A stretch of 64,000 bases of DNA, taken from Bradyrhizobium sp. G127. Lineage in GTDB: Bacteria; Pseudomonadota; Alphaproteobacteria; Rhizobiales; Xanthobacteraceae. Below the pieces are notes generated by a model, which saw only the letters and a list, made by a program, of their open reading frames with translations, was not told the origin of the DNA and did not search any database. Of this stretch, positions 24,913 through 33,911 are shown piece after piece. Position 1 is the first letter of the stretch; the number at the start of each line of letters is the position of its first letter. Both the position numbers and the translations under genes were made by a program. Location of the stretch: the NCBI RefSeq assembly GCF_021502575.1, contig NZ_JAKFGN010000002.1, positions 558,001 through 622,000 on the forward strand. The letters are read 5' to 3'.

Positions 24913-26841
24913 ATGAAGTCTCGAATTGTCGAACATCTCGGTCAAACGGACATTCTGCTACCGGCTCTCGTGGCCAATGCACTCGCTGCCAACGACTGCA
25001 TCAAGGTGCGGATGAGCGCACTTCAGGCAGCCGTCCATCACGCCCGGCAGCCAGACCATCCCGCTTCGGACTTGCAGGCCGAATGCCGCGCGGCCGGAAT
25101 TGCGCCGGCGGCCATCGCGGCGTTGATTGCCGGGGCGCATGTCGTCGGCGAAGGACGAATAGCTGCGCCCAATCTCGGCAGATTGATGAATGACGTGCTT
25201 GACGATGTGACGGTGATGATCCGCGCCGTAAAAGCTGGCACTCCTCCCGCCGGGGAAGCGATGTCGGCGCGTCTGTCGGCCATCCAGGCCACCGGCGCGC
25301 TGGAATCGTCAAGCGAGATCGAAACATCCCGGATCGCCAGGCTCACCGGAGTGACGGACAACGACGGCGACAGTTTGCATCGCCTGGTGATGGACCTTCA
25401 CAAGGCCCTCAACCGGCTGGCAGCAGACTGTGCTGAAGAGACCGTGGCGGGAGCTCGCGTATTCGGCTTGCACCCCGACGATCATCGTCCCGTGGAAAGC
25501 TTCATGCGGGGACTCGAGCAAACCCGAGCGTTGAAGTTCGACCATCCGGGTCTCGATACCATGGCGACGCGATCGGGCGACCGGCTGCTGATTCAGAACG
25601 ATATCGGAACCACCGATGCGCATGTTCTGGTAATTGCTGTTCAGGACAATACGGTCACCGTCACGTACACCGACGTGCACCGCGCGCGTACCAAGTTCTT
25701 TGTCGGTCTGTTCGAGGACTTTCCGGCCAAATGGAGCGGTCTCGATCGTCACGCGGCGGATGGCCTCGGCGACGATGGAAACTTCTATCTGGTGACGGGG
25801 CAATATCTGGCGGAGACGGCCAAGGAACGGGATGCGTTCCTCGCCGCCATTGGCTCCGCGTTGGTGTTTTTGATCGACTGGAACAAGGCGCGCAAATTGC
25901 TGCGCAACTGGGTCGCAAAGAACGACGCGGCCGGCATTCTCGCCTGGGGCGCGCGGCACCGCATCGGGCACAGGGCCTTCCTGGAACTCGGTGGTGACGA
26001 ACTGATCGGCGCCGCCGTGCGGAATGCCGCGCCCACCCGAATAGGTTTCGGCGAGCGGCTGGATCAGGTGCTCGGACGCGACGGCGCAGTAGATTTTCTC
26101 AAGGCCACGCTGCGCGCGTCGACAGAGGCGTTAAGTGCCGGGCGATCCGTTCGGCTGGTCCGCGATCACATCGAAGCCGATCTGGTCAGGCGTCTGGAAA
26201 GCGTCGATAGCACGCTGCTTGCGATCGTCGTGCGTCAGGCGGGATTGGCTCATGACATCGCCGCCGCTCTCGCACACCATATCGCTGCCCTCCAGACAGG
26301 CCGTCCTGCCGACGGCAAGCTCCTTGCAGCCCGTGCCGGCCGCATCGAACAAAAAGCCGATCGAATCGCGATTGAGGCCCGCAAGGAAGTGACCCGCCTC
26401 AACGCCCGCCCGATCATTGAGAGTCTGATGGACCGCGTCGAGGAAGCCATCGACGAACTGGAACAGGCCGCTTTCATCGCCTCGCTGGCGCCGGCTGGAA
26501 TCGATCCGGCATTGCTGCAGGCGCTTGCCGAGTTGTGCAAGATCGCCATTTCCGGAACCGAAGCGATAGCCTCGGGTCTGGCTGCTGCCGCCGACGTTCC
26601 GGAGGGACGCCGCGCCGACGCCGACGACGCGCTAGCTGCCGTCGCTCGTCTCATCGATGCCGAGCATGCCGCGGATGCGTGCGAACGCAACGTCACCGCG
26701 CAGGTGTTCGCCGGTAGCTTCGACATCGCGACATCACTCTCGGTTCTTGAACTCGCCCGCGCCATCGAACGCGCCACCGACCGGCTGGCTGGATTCGGCC
26801 ATCTGCTGCGGCGGCACGTCATGACCGACCTGTCCGCCTGA
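24913..26841 (+). CDS. Protein of unknown function with C-terminal PhoU/DUF47-like helical domain
   Basis: Encodes 642 residues with no signal or membrane segment. The first ~460 residues (helical 1-200, a mixed alpha/beta middle containing NDIGTTDAHVLVIAV near 229-243, more helices to 460) match nothing I know. Residues about 470-637 resemble the PhoU/DUF47 (UPF0111) fold: EQKADRIAIEARKEV, then LMDRVEEAIDELEQAAFI, and in the second half IDAEHAADACERNV with LELARAIERATDRLAGF. These are the paired E-x-x-(A)D three-helix repeats that bind metal clusters in that family. It lies 20 bases before a dikinase-like gene, so the two surely share a transcript. The alanine- and histidine-rich stretch at 445-460 is unusual. 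Confidence 0.7.
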   Translation: MKSRIVEHLGQTDILLPALVANALAANDCIKVRMSALQAAVHHARQPDHPASDLQAECRAAGIAPAAIAALIAGAHVVGEGRIAAPNLGRLMNDVLDDVTVMIRAVKAGTPPAGEAMSARLSAIQATGALESSSEIETSRIARLTGVTDNDGDSLHRLVMDLHKALNRLAADCAEETVAGARVFGLHPDDHRPVESFMRGLEQTRALKFDHPGLDTMATRSGDRLLIQNDIGTTDAHVLVIAVQDNTVTVTYTDVHRARTKFFVGLFEDFPAKWSGLDRHAADGLGDDGNFYLVTGQYLAETAKERDAFLAAIGSALVFLIDWNKARKLLRNWVAKNDAAGILAWGARHRIGHRAFLELGGDELIGAAVRNAAPTRIGFGERLDQVLGRDGAVDFLKATLRASTEALSAGRSVRLVRDHIEADLVRRLESVDSTLLAIVVRQAGLAHDIAAALAHHIAALQTGRPADGKLLAARAGRIEQKADRIAIEARKEVTRLNARPIIESLMDRVEEAIDELEQAAFIASLAPAGIDPALLQALAELCKIAISGTEAIASGLAAAADVPEGRRADADDALAAVARLIDAEHAADACERNVTAQVFAGSFDIATSLSVLELARAIERATDRLAGFGHLLRRHVMTDLSA

Positions 26842-26861
26842 TATTTTGGAAAGACCAACCC

Positions 26862-28487
26862 ATGCATATCGTGCTTATCGGCGATGGATCGACCGAGCGA
26901 CATTCGGCCGAAGCGATCGGCGCCAAAGCTGCCAATCTGACGCGGATGGCAGCCCTCGGCTTGCCCGTGCCACCAGCCTTCGTGCTTCCGGTCAAACTTT
27001 GCTCCGCAATCATCGACAACGATGCTCATGCGGAACGCCACCTGCGTAACGGACTCAAGGAAGGCATCGCGTTCCTGGAGCAGGCCACCGGAAAACGCTT
27101 CGGCGATCGCCGTCAGCCCCTGCTGGTGTCGGTCCGGTCGGGAGCGGCACGATCGATGCCCGGGATGCTCGATACGGTACTCGACGTCGGATGCACGTCC
27201 GACGCCGTCCATGGCCTGATCCGGACCACCGGCCGGCCGCGGCTGGCGTGGGACTGCCGACGGCGCTTTCTTGAGAGTTATACAGAGACGGTGCTGGGTT
27301 TCGATCCTGCGCCGTTCGCGGCGCGCCTCGCAGAACTGACCGCCGGCGAAACCGCCGACGGCCTACGCGAACTGGACAGCGAGGCGCTTGAACGTCTTGC
27401 CAACGACGAGCAGACGTTGATCGAAGAACTCGATGACGGCTGGCTCGAGGATGCGGTGGCTCAACTCGACAGCGCAGCAAGGGCCGTCTATCGGTCATGG
27501 ACAAGCGACCGGGCGCAGACCTATCGCCGTCTCCAGAATCTGGACGATCTGCGCGGCACCGCGGTCACGGTTCAGGCCATGGTGTTCGGCAATGGCGGAC
27601 TGACGTCCGGAGCCGGCGTCGCATTCTCGCGCGATCCATCCACCGGGCTGGCGCGGCCGATGATCGACCTCGTGCTCGATGCCCAAGGCGAGGATGTCGT
27701 CTCCGGCCGGCGCACGCCCGATACTGAGGAGACAATTGCCCGCTCGCTGCCCGCCATCGCGACCGAACTCGGTGACGTTCTCAAGCGGCTCGAGCAGGAA
27801 TTCGGCGACGTGCAGGATATAGAATTCACCATCGAAGACGGAAAACTCTGGATTCTCCAGACGCGGTCTGCGAAGCGGACGCCGCGCGCGGCGCTGCGGA
27901 TCGCCATCGACCTCGTGCACGAAAAACTCATCACCCCCCGTGAAGCGCTACAGCGGATCGATGGAATCGACCTCGGTGCCCTCACCGAGACCGAACTGGC
28001 CGCCAGCGGAGACCCGCTGACGACCGGGATCGGCGCATCGGGCGGCATCGCGGTTGGACGCGCCGCATTCGACTCCGAGAGCGCCCAGCGCCTGGCTGCC
28101 TCAGGAGAGCCGGTGATCCTGATGCGCCCGGACACAAGCACGGCGGATGTCGCGGGCTTTGCGGTCGCTGCGGGGATCGTGACCGCGATCGGCGCGCGCA
28201 CCGCTCATGCCGCGCTGGTTGCGCGCCAGATGGGGAAGCCCTGCATCGTTGGGTGCAGCAGCATGGCGATCGACGTGGCAGCCGATTGTGCCCGGTTTGC
28301 GGGGACGACAATTACCGGAGGCGACTGGATCTCCATCGACGGCGAAAGTGGCAGCATCTATCAAGGGCAACGCGAGATCCGCGTGACACGACCCGACACC
28401 GAACTTGCCGAAATCGATAAATGGCGCGCTGAGGATCATGGCCACGGCCACCACAGGAAATCAAAAGCGGCCCATAGCACGACGTAA
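26862..28487 (+). CDS. Truncated pyruvate, phosphate dikinase-like protein (ATP-grasp plus phosphohistidine domains)
   Basis: Encodes 541 residues starting after a good ribosome binding site (GGAAAG). Residues 1-340 are the PPDK nucleotide-binding domain: KAANLTRMAALGLPVPPAF, VSVRSGAARSMPGMLDTVL and LWILQTRSAKRT are near-exact PPDK phrases. Residues 380-505 are the swivelling phosphohistidine domain, with the catalytic H449 in GARTAHAALVARQMGKPC. The protein stops there; the C-terminal PEP/pyruvate TIM barrel (about 330 residues in PPDK) is absent. The tail is His-rich (HGHGHH). It could autophosphorylate from ATP but cannot make PEP alone, so the phosphate must go to another partner. The PhoU-tailed neighbour is the obvious candidate. 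Confidence 0.85.
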   Translation: MHIVLIGDGSTERHSAEAIGAKAANLTRMAALGLPVPPAFVLPVKLCSAIIDNDAHAERHLRNGLKEGIAFLEQATGKRFGDRRQPLLVSVRSGAARSMPGMLDTVLDVGCTSDAVHGLIRTTGRPRLAWDCRRRFLESYTETVLGFDPAPFAARLAELTAGETADGLRELDSEALERLANDEQTLIEELDDGWLEDAVAQLDSAARAVYRSWTSDRAQTYRRLQNLDDLRGTAVTVQAMVFGNGGLTSGAGVAFSRDPSTGLARPMIDLVLDAQGEDVVSGRRTPDTEETIARSLPAIATELGDVLKRLEQEFGDVQDIEFTIEDGKLWILQTRSAKRTPRAALRIAIDLVHEKLITPREALQRIDGIDLGALTETELAASGDPLTTGIGASGGIAVGRAAFDSESAQRLAASGEPVILMRPDTSTADVAGFAVAAGIVTAIGARTAHAALVARQMGKPCIVGCSSMAIDVAADCARFAGTTITGGDWISIDGESGSIYQGQREIRVTRPDTELAEIDKWRAEDHGHGHHRKSKAAHSTT

Positions 28488-28571
28488 GAACGAGACTGGC
28501 ATGAACCCTCAGTTAGGGCATGATCGTTTGAGCGCCCTCGCAGGCTGCGCTCTCATTAAAGAGACTCATCA

Positions 28572-29345
28572 ATGACGCCGATCGTCGATCTGGCCGGCAA
28601 ACGCGGTGTCGTTGTCGGCATCGCCAACGAGAACAGCATCGCTTATGGCTGCGCACGCGCATTCCGCGCCGCGGGCGCCGACCTCGCCGTTACCTATCTC
28701 AACGCCAAGGCCGAGCCTTATGTCCGACCACTCGCGGACGCGCTCAAGGCGTCCATCGTTGTCCCGTGCGATGTGCGCATTGCCGGCGAACTGGAAGCGG
28801 TGTTCGAACGTATCGCGACGGATTGGGGGCGCCTCGATTTTCTTTTCCACTCGATCGCTTTTGCCCCGCGAGAAGATCTGCACACCGGCCTCGTCAACTG
28901 CTCGGCGGAAGGCTTCGCCATGGCGATGGATGTCTCGTGCCATTCCTTCATCCGCATGGCGCGTCTGGCGCTGCCTCTGATGACCAAGGGTGGCAGCCTG
29001 CAAACCGTGAGTTTCTACGGGGCAGACCGGGTCGTGGAGAACTACAACCTGATGGGACCGGTGAAGGCGGCACTGGAATCCACCGTCCGCACCCTCGCTG
29101 CCGATCTCGCCCCGCGCGGCATTCGCGTGCACGCATTGTCGGCGGGTCCCGTCAAGACACGTGCGGCCTCCGGCATCGACCGGTTCGACGAACTGCTCGA
29201 CCGGGTGCGCGAGCGCACCCCGGCCAACCAGCTCGTAACGATCGATCAGATCGGCGCGGTGGCCGCCTTTCTTGCCAGCGAAGCAGGTGGGCCGCTGACA
29301 GGCTCCGTCACCTATGCCGATCAGGGTTTTCACATCGTGGCCTGA
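28572..29345 (+). CDS. fabI: Enoyl-[acyl-carrier-protein] reductase FabI
   Basis: NADH-dependent enoyl-ACP reductase of type II fatty acid synthesis (SDR superfamily). It is 257 residues. The Rossmann segment shows the FabI-type VVGIANENSIAYG rather than a classical TGxxxGxG. LFHSIAFAP precedes the active-site pair Y158-x6-K165 (ENYNLMGPVKAA). ALSAGPVKTRAASGI is the substrate-binding loop. The C-terminus (TYADQGFHIV) matches the family. Many genomes in this group carry several FabI paralogues, and this one lies 84 bases after the dikinase-like gene, so the two may be co-transcribed. Confidence 0.92.
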   Translation: MTPIVDLAGKRGVVVGIANENSIAYGCARAFRAAGADLAVTYLNAKAEPYVRPLADALKASIVVPCDVRIAGELEAVFERIATDWGRLDFLFHSIAFAPREDLHTGLVNCSAEGFAMAMDVSCHSFIRMARLALPLMTKGGSLQTVSFYGADRVVENYNLMGPVKAALESTVRTLAADLAPRGIRVHALSAGPVKTRAASGIDRFDELLDRVRERTPANQLVTIDQIGAVAAFLASEAGGPLTGSVTYADQGFHIVA

Positions 29346-29375
29346 TCGGGAAAGCGCCCTGATCGCTGTCGATGA

Positions 29376-29453
29376 CCCCAATCGGACGAGAACAGGGTAA
29401 CAATCAGGCATCATAATGCCGAAAGAAAATGCCCTGATTTCAAGTGATTGGGG
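29376..29453. terminator. Nested inverted repeats between fabI and tRNA-Leu (possible terminator)
   Basis: CCCCAATC (29376-29383) pairs with GATTGGGG (29446-29453). Inside it AATCAGGCA pairs with TGCCCTGATT apart from one bulged base. It can end both fabI and the tRNA transcript, but there is no T run, so the terminator reading is tentative. Confidence 0.35.
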
Positions 29454-29459
29454 TGGATA

Positions 29460-29544
29460 TGGTGCGCTCGGAGGGACTCGAACCCCCACGATTTTACTCA
29501 CTGCCACCTCAAGGCAGCGCGTCTACCAATTCCGCCACGAGCGC
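29460..29544 (-). tRNA. tRNA-Leu (anticodon GAG)
   Basis: Reading the minus strand, the acceptor stem GCGCTCG pairs with CGAGCGC, followed by discriminator A and an encoded CCA. The anticodon arm is CTGCC-TTGAGGT-GGCAG, giving anticodon GAG, which reads CUC and CUU. A long variable arm (GTGAGTAAAATCGTG region) is typical of leucine tRNAs, and the T loop GTTCGAG is normal. Length 85 bases. Confidence 0.95.
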
Positions 29545-29655
29545 TGAAGAAACGGCCCCGGATTCGCAACCCAAGGCGGGATCAACGGCGCCCATGTAAC
29601 AAATCGAGGATGGGGGGACAAGGCCTTGGCACCGCGTGGGCAAAGGCTTTCCCGA

Positions 29656-29919
29656 CTATCTGTGGCCCGGCTTCCGGGGCAACATTTGCTTGACTTCGAC
29701 CGCAATGCGGTTGCGGTTGACGACCACAACGCCGCTGGCGATCGGCAGGTTGTTGGCCAGAACCTTGACCTCGTCCTGCTCGGTCGCGTCGAGTTCGATG
29801 ATGGCGCCGCGGCTGAGCCGCATCACCTGGTGGACGGGCATCGACGTGGTTCCGAGGACCACCATGAGATCGACCGAGACGTTATCGAGAGTTGCCACTT
29901 TGATCTGAAACCCACACAT
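29656..29919 (-). CDS. FliN/SpoA-type flagellar motor switch-like protein
   Basis: Encodes 87 residues from ATG 29919. The frame continues to a TTG at 29958, and a GTG at 29898 is also possible; none has a clear ribosome binding site. The sequence is a complete SpoA domain: VDLMVVLGTTSMPVHQVMRLSRGAIIELD, DEVKVLANNLPIASGVVVVNRNRIAVEV. FliN forms the bottom of the flagellar C-ring and contacts CheY and FliH. It is isolated from any flagellar cluster here, so either it is a stand-alone FliN paralogue or the main FliN is encoded remotely. It is divergent from lipB. Confidence 0.85.
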   Translation of the reverse strand: MCGFQIKVATLDNVSVDLMVVLGTTSMPVHQVMRLSRGAIIELDATEQDEVKVLANNLPIASGVVVVNRNRIAVEVKQMLPRKPGHR

Positions 29920-29950
29920 GACTGATGGCGACAGATCACCACGATTATGG

Positions 29951-29965
29951 TTACCCAATGGTTAA
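29951..29965. promoter_or_regulatory. CtrA-like box between fliN-like gene and lipB
   Basis: TTAC-CCAATGG-TTAA differs from the CtrA half-site pair (TTAA-N7-TTAA) at one base. It lies 32-46 bases upstream of the fliN-like start. CtrA controls flagellar genes in this class, so the location makes sense, but a near match of eight fixed bases is weak evidence. It overlaps the lipB start codon. Confidence 0.3.
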
Positions 29966-30695
29966 TACATTCCCGGATCGCCGCGAAGACCTTGCTTTGA
30001 CGTCGTTTTTCCTCCGCTCCGGGCCGCCTGCGGAGTGGCGGGTAGCGGATTCGCCGGTGGCCTATGAGCAGGCCGTCGAAACCATGGAAAAGCGGGCCGC
30101 CGAGATCGCCGCCGGCCACGAATCGGAGTTGGTCTGGCTGCTGGAACACCCCCCGCTCTATACCTCGGGCACCAGCGCCAAGACCGTTGACCTGATCGAC
30201 GCCCGGTTCCCGGTTTTCGCGACCGGACGCGGCGGACAGTTCACCTATCACGGCCCCGGACAGCGGGTGGTCTATCTGATGCTCGACCTCAAGCGCCGCC
30301 GGCCCGATGTGCGGGCTTACGTGGCCAGCCTTGAGGAATTCACCATTCGCACCCTCGCCGCCTTCAACGTGCGCGGCGAACGGCGCGAGAATCGCGTCGG
30401 CGTCTGGGTGGCCCGTCCCGAGAAAGGCCCCGCCTGCGAAGACAAGATTGGCGCGATCGGCGTGCGGCTGAAGCGCTGGGTGTCGCTGCACGGTATCTCG
30501 ATCAACGTCGAACCCGACCTCACGCACTTCTCGGGCATCGTGCCCTGCGGCGTCGCAGATCCGCGCTATGGCGTCACCAGCCTCGTCGACCTCGGCCTGC
30601 CGGTCACGATGGACGATGTGGACATAGCGTTGAAGCAGGCCTTCGCGGATATTTTCGGACCGGCGAAGGCCGCTGCGGACAAGCTGGCCGTCTGA
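29958..30695 (+). CDS. lipB: Octanoyltransferase LipB
   Basis: Transfers octanoyl from octanoyl-ACP to lipoyl-dependent enzymes, the first step of de novo lipoate attachment. I choose ATG 29958 ([11 protein letters not shown]; 245 residues) because family members in this group begin like this; an ATG at 29925 is also in frame. Motifs present: [13 protein letters not shown], the [12 protein letters not shown] core, [12 protein letters not shown] with the conserved lysine, and FSGIVPCGV with the acyl-carrying cysteine. No missing catalytic residue. lipA is not adjacent. Confidence 0.96.
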   Translation: MVNTFPDRREDLALTSFFLRSGPPAEWRVADSPVAYEQAVETMEKRAAEIAAGHESELVWLLEHPPLYTSGTSAKTVDLIDARFPVFATGRGGQFTYHGPGQRVVYLMLDLKRRRPDVRAYVASLEEFTIRTLAAFNVRGERRENRVGVWVARPEKGPACEDKIGAIGVRLKRWVSLHGISINVEPDLTHFSGIVPCGVADPRYGVTSLVDLGLPVTMDDVDIALKQAFADIFGPAKAAADKLAV

Positions 30696-30703
30696 TCCCA
30701 ACC

Positions 30704-31003
30704 TTAGATCGTCGGGAGAACCGAAAATCGCTCGCCGGGCGCGCGCTGTGTCAGCATGTGGTCGCCTGCCCGTTGGTCATCGACGCGCGTGACACGGGCC
30801 ATGCCGGGACCGTACTGGCATTTTGCGATCAACGCCGCGACAGCATCTTCCGGCCCCGACAGCACGGCCTCCACGGTGCCGTCCTTCCGATTACGCGCCC
30901 ATCCAGCGAGGCCGCGCGCCTCCGCTTCGCCGGTGATCCAGGCGCGGTAACCAACGCCTTGAACCTTGCCCCGAACGATAATGTGGCGGATGACGTCGCT
31001 CAT
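30704..31003 (-). CDS. acyP: Acylphosphatase
   Basis: Hydrolyses carboxyl-phosphate bonds such as acetyl phosphate or carbamoyl phosphate. It is 99 residues, the usual size. The phosphate-binding loop VRGKVQGVGYRAW contains the catalytic arginine, and GWARNRKDGTVEAVL contains the catalytic asparagine and the family pattern G-x-[AV]-x-N-x-x-D-G. It converges with lipB, with 8 bases between their stops, and lies upstream of nothing obviously related. Confidence 0.95.
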   Translation of the reverse strand: MSDVIRHIIVRGKVQGVGYRAWITGEAEARGLAGWARNRKDGTVEAVLSGPEDAVAALIAKCQYGPGMARVTRVDDQRAGDHMLTQRAPGERFSVLPTI

Positions 31004-31024
31004 CGAACAACTCCGATGACGATA

Positions 31025-31903
31025 TTACTTCAAACCCAGAAAATCCGTAGTGCGTGCTTTCATGGTCGCGTCGCGCATAACGCGATCGGTCAGATCCGAG
31101 GTCGGCAATCCTTTCAGATCCTTCGGTGCAGCACCCTCGCGCAGCGCCTTCTGCGTTTCATAGACCGCCTGCATCGCCGCAGCGATCGGCTGATGGCCCT
31201 GATTGGCAACCCGCACGCGCTGGCTGGCGAGAAACGCCATATCCGCGAGTTCGCCGTCAGCGCTGCCCATAATGATCGGCAATTTCGTCACGGCTGCGAT
31301 GGCCTGCAACTCCGCGCGCGTCTTCAGTCCGGTGAAGAACAGCGCATCGACTCCGGCTGCCTCGTAGGCTTTGGCGCGCGCCACGGCGTCGTCGATATTC
31401 GTGATCGACGCAGCCCCGGTGCGGCCAACGATCACCAGCGAGAGATCGGAGCGGCCATCGAGCGCCGCCTTCATCTTGCCGACCCCCTCCTCGATACTGA
31501 TCACCTGCGGCTTGGCCTGCCCGTATCCCTGCGGCAGCAACGTATCCTCGATGGTGAGGCCCGCGGCGCCCGCGGCCTCGATTTCCTGCACGGTGCGGCG
31601 GACATTCAGCGCGTTGCCGTAGCCATGATCGGCGTCGACCAGCACCGGGATGTTTCCGGCCCGGCAGATGCGCCGCACCTGCTCGGCCAGTTCAGACAGC
31701 GTGATGAGCAGCAGATCCGGGTCGCCGAGAATGGTCAGCGACGCGGCGGAGCCGCCGAGCAATCCGAGTTCGAAACCGACGTCTTCAGCAATGCGCGCTG
31801 AGATCGGATCGTAAACCGAGCCAGGACGAATGACATCGCGACCCGACAGGATAGCCCGGAATGCTTCGCGCTTTTCTTGCGGCAGCATCGCAACCTCAGG
31901 CAA
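31025..31903 (-). CDS. Isocitrate lyase/PEP mutase family protein, oxaloacetate decarboxylase-like
   Basis: Encodes 292 residues. The barrel follows the ICL/PEP-mutase superfamily: GSVYDPISARIAEDVGFELG, VDADHGYGNALNVRRTV (metal-binding D-A-D) and GLTIEDTLLP. It resembles the Pseudomonas PA4872-type oxaloacetate decarboxylase more than PEP mutase or methylisocitrate lyase: it has no KKCGH-type cysteine loop. It overlaps the stop end of the carboxylase alpha subunit gene by 8 bases, which indicates one operon and a likely shared role in propionyl/acetyl-CoA or oxaloacetate handling. Confidence 0.85.
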   Translation of the reverse strand: MPEVAMLPQEKREAFRAILSGRDVIRPGSVYDPISARIAEDVGFELGLLGGSAASLTILGDPDLLLITLSELAEQVRRICRAGNIPVLVDADHGYGNALNVRRTVQEIEAAGAAGLTIEDTLLPQGYGQAKPQVISIEEGVGKMKAALDGRSDLSLVIVGRTGAASITNIDDAVARAKAYEAAGVDALFFTGLKTRAELQAIAAVTKLPIIMGSADGELADMAFLASQRVRVANQGHQPIAAAMQAVYETQKALREGAAPKDLKGLPTSDLTDRVMRDATMKARTTDFLGLK

Positions 31904-33911
31904 ATTCGAGGATCAGCGCATCGACGGCGAGCGTTGCACCGGGTGTGGCGGCGATCTTCTTGATCGTGCCATCGCGCTCGGCGCGCAGGACGTTCTGCAT
32001 CTTCATCGCCTCGATCACCGCAAGCGTCTCGCCTGCCTTGACCTCCTGCCCTTCTGTCACGGCGACGGACACCACGAGACCCGGCATCGGGCACAGCACC
32101 TTCTTGCCTGTGTCGGCGGTAGACGTGACCGGCATCAGGCGCGCAGCAGCCGCTTCGGTTTCTGTGAACACCTGCACCGGCAGTTCGTAACCCTGATAGA
32201 TCAGCCGGAAGCCGTTCGGCATCGGCCTGACCTGCACAGCCACCGGATGGCCCGCGATGCTGCCCTGCCAGACCGGATCGCCGGGCTTCCAGTGCGAAAG
32301 CAGCGTGACAGGCTGGCCGACGTTTCCATCGGGTCCAACCAGGCGAACGACGATCCCGTCGCCGTTGCGAGTGACTTCCAGCGGCACCTCGTTGCGATCG
32401 AGCCAGACCGCGCGGCGGCGTTCGCGCGACACGGTACGGCCATTCAACTGGCCGGAAATCTGCCGCTTGCGTTCGCCCAGGATATGATCGACCGCGGCTC
32501 CGACCGCTGCAATCCGGTGCGCGGTCTCGCCTTCCGGCGTGCGCGGACCGAAACCTTTCGGAAACTCTTCGGCGATGAAGCCGGTCGAGAGGTTGCCCTC
32601 GCGCCAGCGCGGGTGATTCATCAGCGCCGACAGGAACGGAATGTTGTGGCGGATGCCGTCGATGTAGAACGCATCGAGCGCATTCGACTGCGCCTCGATG
32701 GCGGCCGCGCGCGACGGCGCGTGGGTCACGAGCTTGGCGATCATCGGATCGTAGTAGATCGAAATCTCGCCGCCCTCTTGCACGCCGGTATCGTTGCGCA
32801 CGGTGATTTCATCCACCTTGCTCTCCGCCGGAGGACGGTACTTCACGAGCCGGCCGATCGACGGCAGGAAATTACGGAACGGATCCTCGGCGTAGACGCG
32901 CGACTCGACTGCCCAGCCGGTGAGCGTGACGTCCTTCTGCGCAAGCGCGAGCTTTTCGCCGGCGGCGCTGCGGATCATCTGCTCCACCAGATCGATGCCG
33001 GTGATCAACTCGGTCACCGGATGCTCGACCTGGAGCCGCGTATTCATCTCGAGGAAGAAAAAGCTTTTGTCCTGACCGGCGACGAATTCGACCGTCCCGG
33101 CGGAGTCGTAGTTCACGGCCTTCGCCAGTGCGACCGCCTGCTCGCCCATCTTGCGGCGCGTGGCCTCGTCCAGCAGCGGCGACGGCGCTTCCTCGATCAC
33201 CTTCTGGTTGCGGCGCTGGATCGAACATTCGCGCTCGCCAAGATAGATGACGTTGCCGTGCTTGTCGCCGAGCACCTGAATTTCGATGTGACGCGGATCG
33301 ACGATGAATTTCTCGATGAACACGCGGTCGTCGCCGAATGACGACTTCGCTTCCGCCTTGGCGAGGCCGAAGCCCTCCGCGACTTCCGACTTCGAATGCG
33401 CGATGCGCATACCCTTGCCGCCGCCGCCGGCCGAAGCCTTGATCATCACCGGATAACCGATCTCGTCGGCGATCTTCACGGCATGAGCATCGTCCTCGAT
33501 CACCCCGAGGTGGCCGGGAACGGTGGAAACCTTCGCCTTGGCCGCGGCCTTCTTGGATTCGATCTTGTCGCCCATCGCGGCAATGGCGCCGGGATTGGGA
33601 CCGATGAACACGATGCCCGCCGCTTCGAGCGCGCGCGGAAATGCCTCACGCTCCGACAGAAACCCGTAACCCGGATGCACGGCCTCCGCGCCGGTCTGAC
33701 GGCAGGCCTCGATGATCTTCTCCATCACGAGATAGCTCTCGGCGGCCTGCGGTGGACCGATGAAGACGGCCTCGTCGGCCATCTCGACATGAAGCGCGTC
33801 GCGGTCGGCCTCCGAATAGACGGCCACCGTCTTAATACCCATGCGGCGCGCGGTCTTGATGACCCGGCAAGCGATTTCGCCGCGATTGGCGATCAGGATC
33901 TTTTTGAACAT
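31896..33911 (-). CDS. Acetyl/propionyl-CoA carboxylase, biotin-carboxylase/BCCP (alpha) subunit
   Basis: Encodes 671 residues. The biotin carboxylase domain spans about 1-450: MFKKILIANRGEIACRVI, the ATP-grasp loop KASAGGGGKGMR, and EMNTRLQVEHPVTE. A BT-like middle region follows, and the C-terminal biotinyl domain carries K637 in EAMKM. This is the PccA/MccA layout. The start MFKKILIANRGEI is the family's own. The beta subunit (carboxyltransferase) is not adjacent, so it must be encoded elsewhere. Methylmalonyl-CoA route (propionyl-CoA) is the most likely pathway, but acetyl- or methylcrotonyl-CoA cannot be excluded. Confidence 0.94.
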   Translation of the reverse strand: MFKKILIANRGEIACRVIKTARRMGIKTVAVYSEADRDALHVEMADEAVFIGPPQAAESYLVMEKIIEACRQTGAEAVHPGYGFLSEREAFPRALEAAGIVFIGPNPGAIAAMGDKIESKKAAAKAKVSTVPGHLGVIEDDAHAVKIADEIGYPVMIKASAGGGGKGMRIAHSKSEVAEGFGLAKAEAKSSFGDDRVFIEKFIVDPRHIEIQVLGDKHGNVIYLGERECSIQRRNQKVIEEAPSPLLDEATRRKMGEQAVALAKAVNYDSAGTVEFVAGQDKSFFFLEMNTRLQVEHPVTELITGIDLVEQMIRSAAGEKLALAQKDVTLTGWAVESRVYAEDPFRNFLPSIGRLVKYRPPAESKVDEITVRNDTGVQEGGEISIYYDPMIAKLVTHAPSRAAAIEAQSNALDAFYIDGIRHNIPFLSALMNHPRWREGNLSTGFIAEEFPKGFGPRTPEGETAHRIAAVGAAVDHILGERKRQISGQLNGRTVSRERRRAVWLDRNEVPLEVTRNGDGIVVRLVGPDGNVGQPVTLLSHWKPGDPVWQGSIAGHPVAVQVRPMPNGFRLIYQGYELPVQVFTETEAAAARLMPVTSTADTGKKVLCPMPGLVVSVAVTEGQEVKAGETLAVIEAMKMQNVLRAERDGTIKKIAATPGATLAVDALILEFA

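Noticed and set aside
26862-28487. A frameshifted full-length pyruvate phosphate dikinase
   Set aside because: No PEP-binding barrel sequence (such as a GTNDLTQ-type motif) appears in any frame after 28487; FabI follows at once, so the shortened form is genuine here.
31830-33341. 503-residue plus-strand frame opposite the carboxylase gene
   Set aside because: Antisense shadow; composition is His/Arg/Asp-rich and no start signal is seen.
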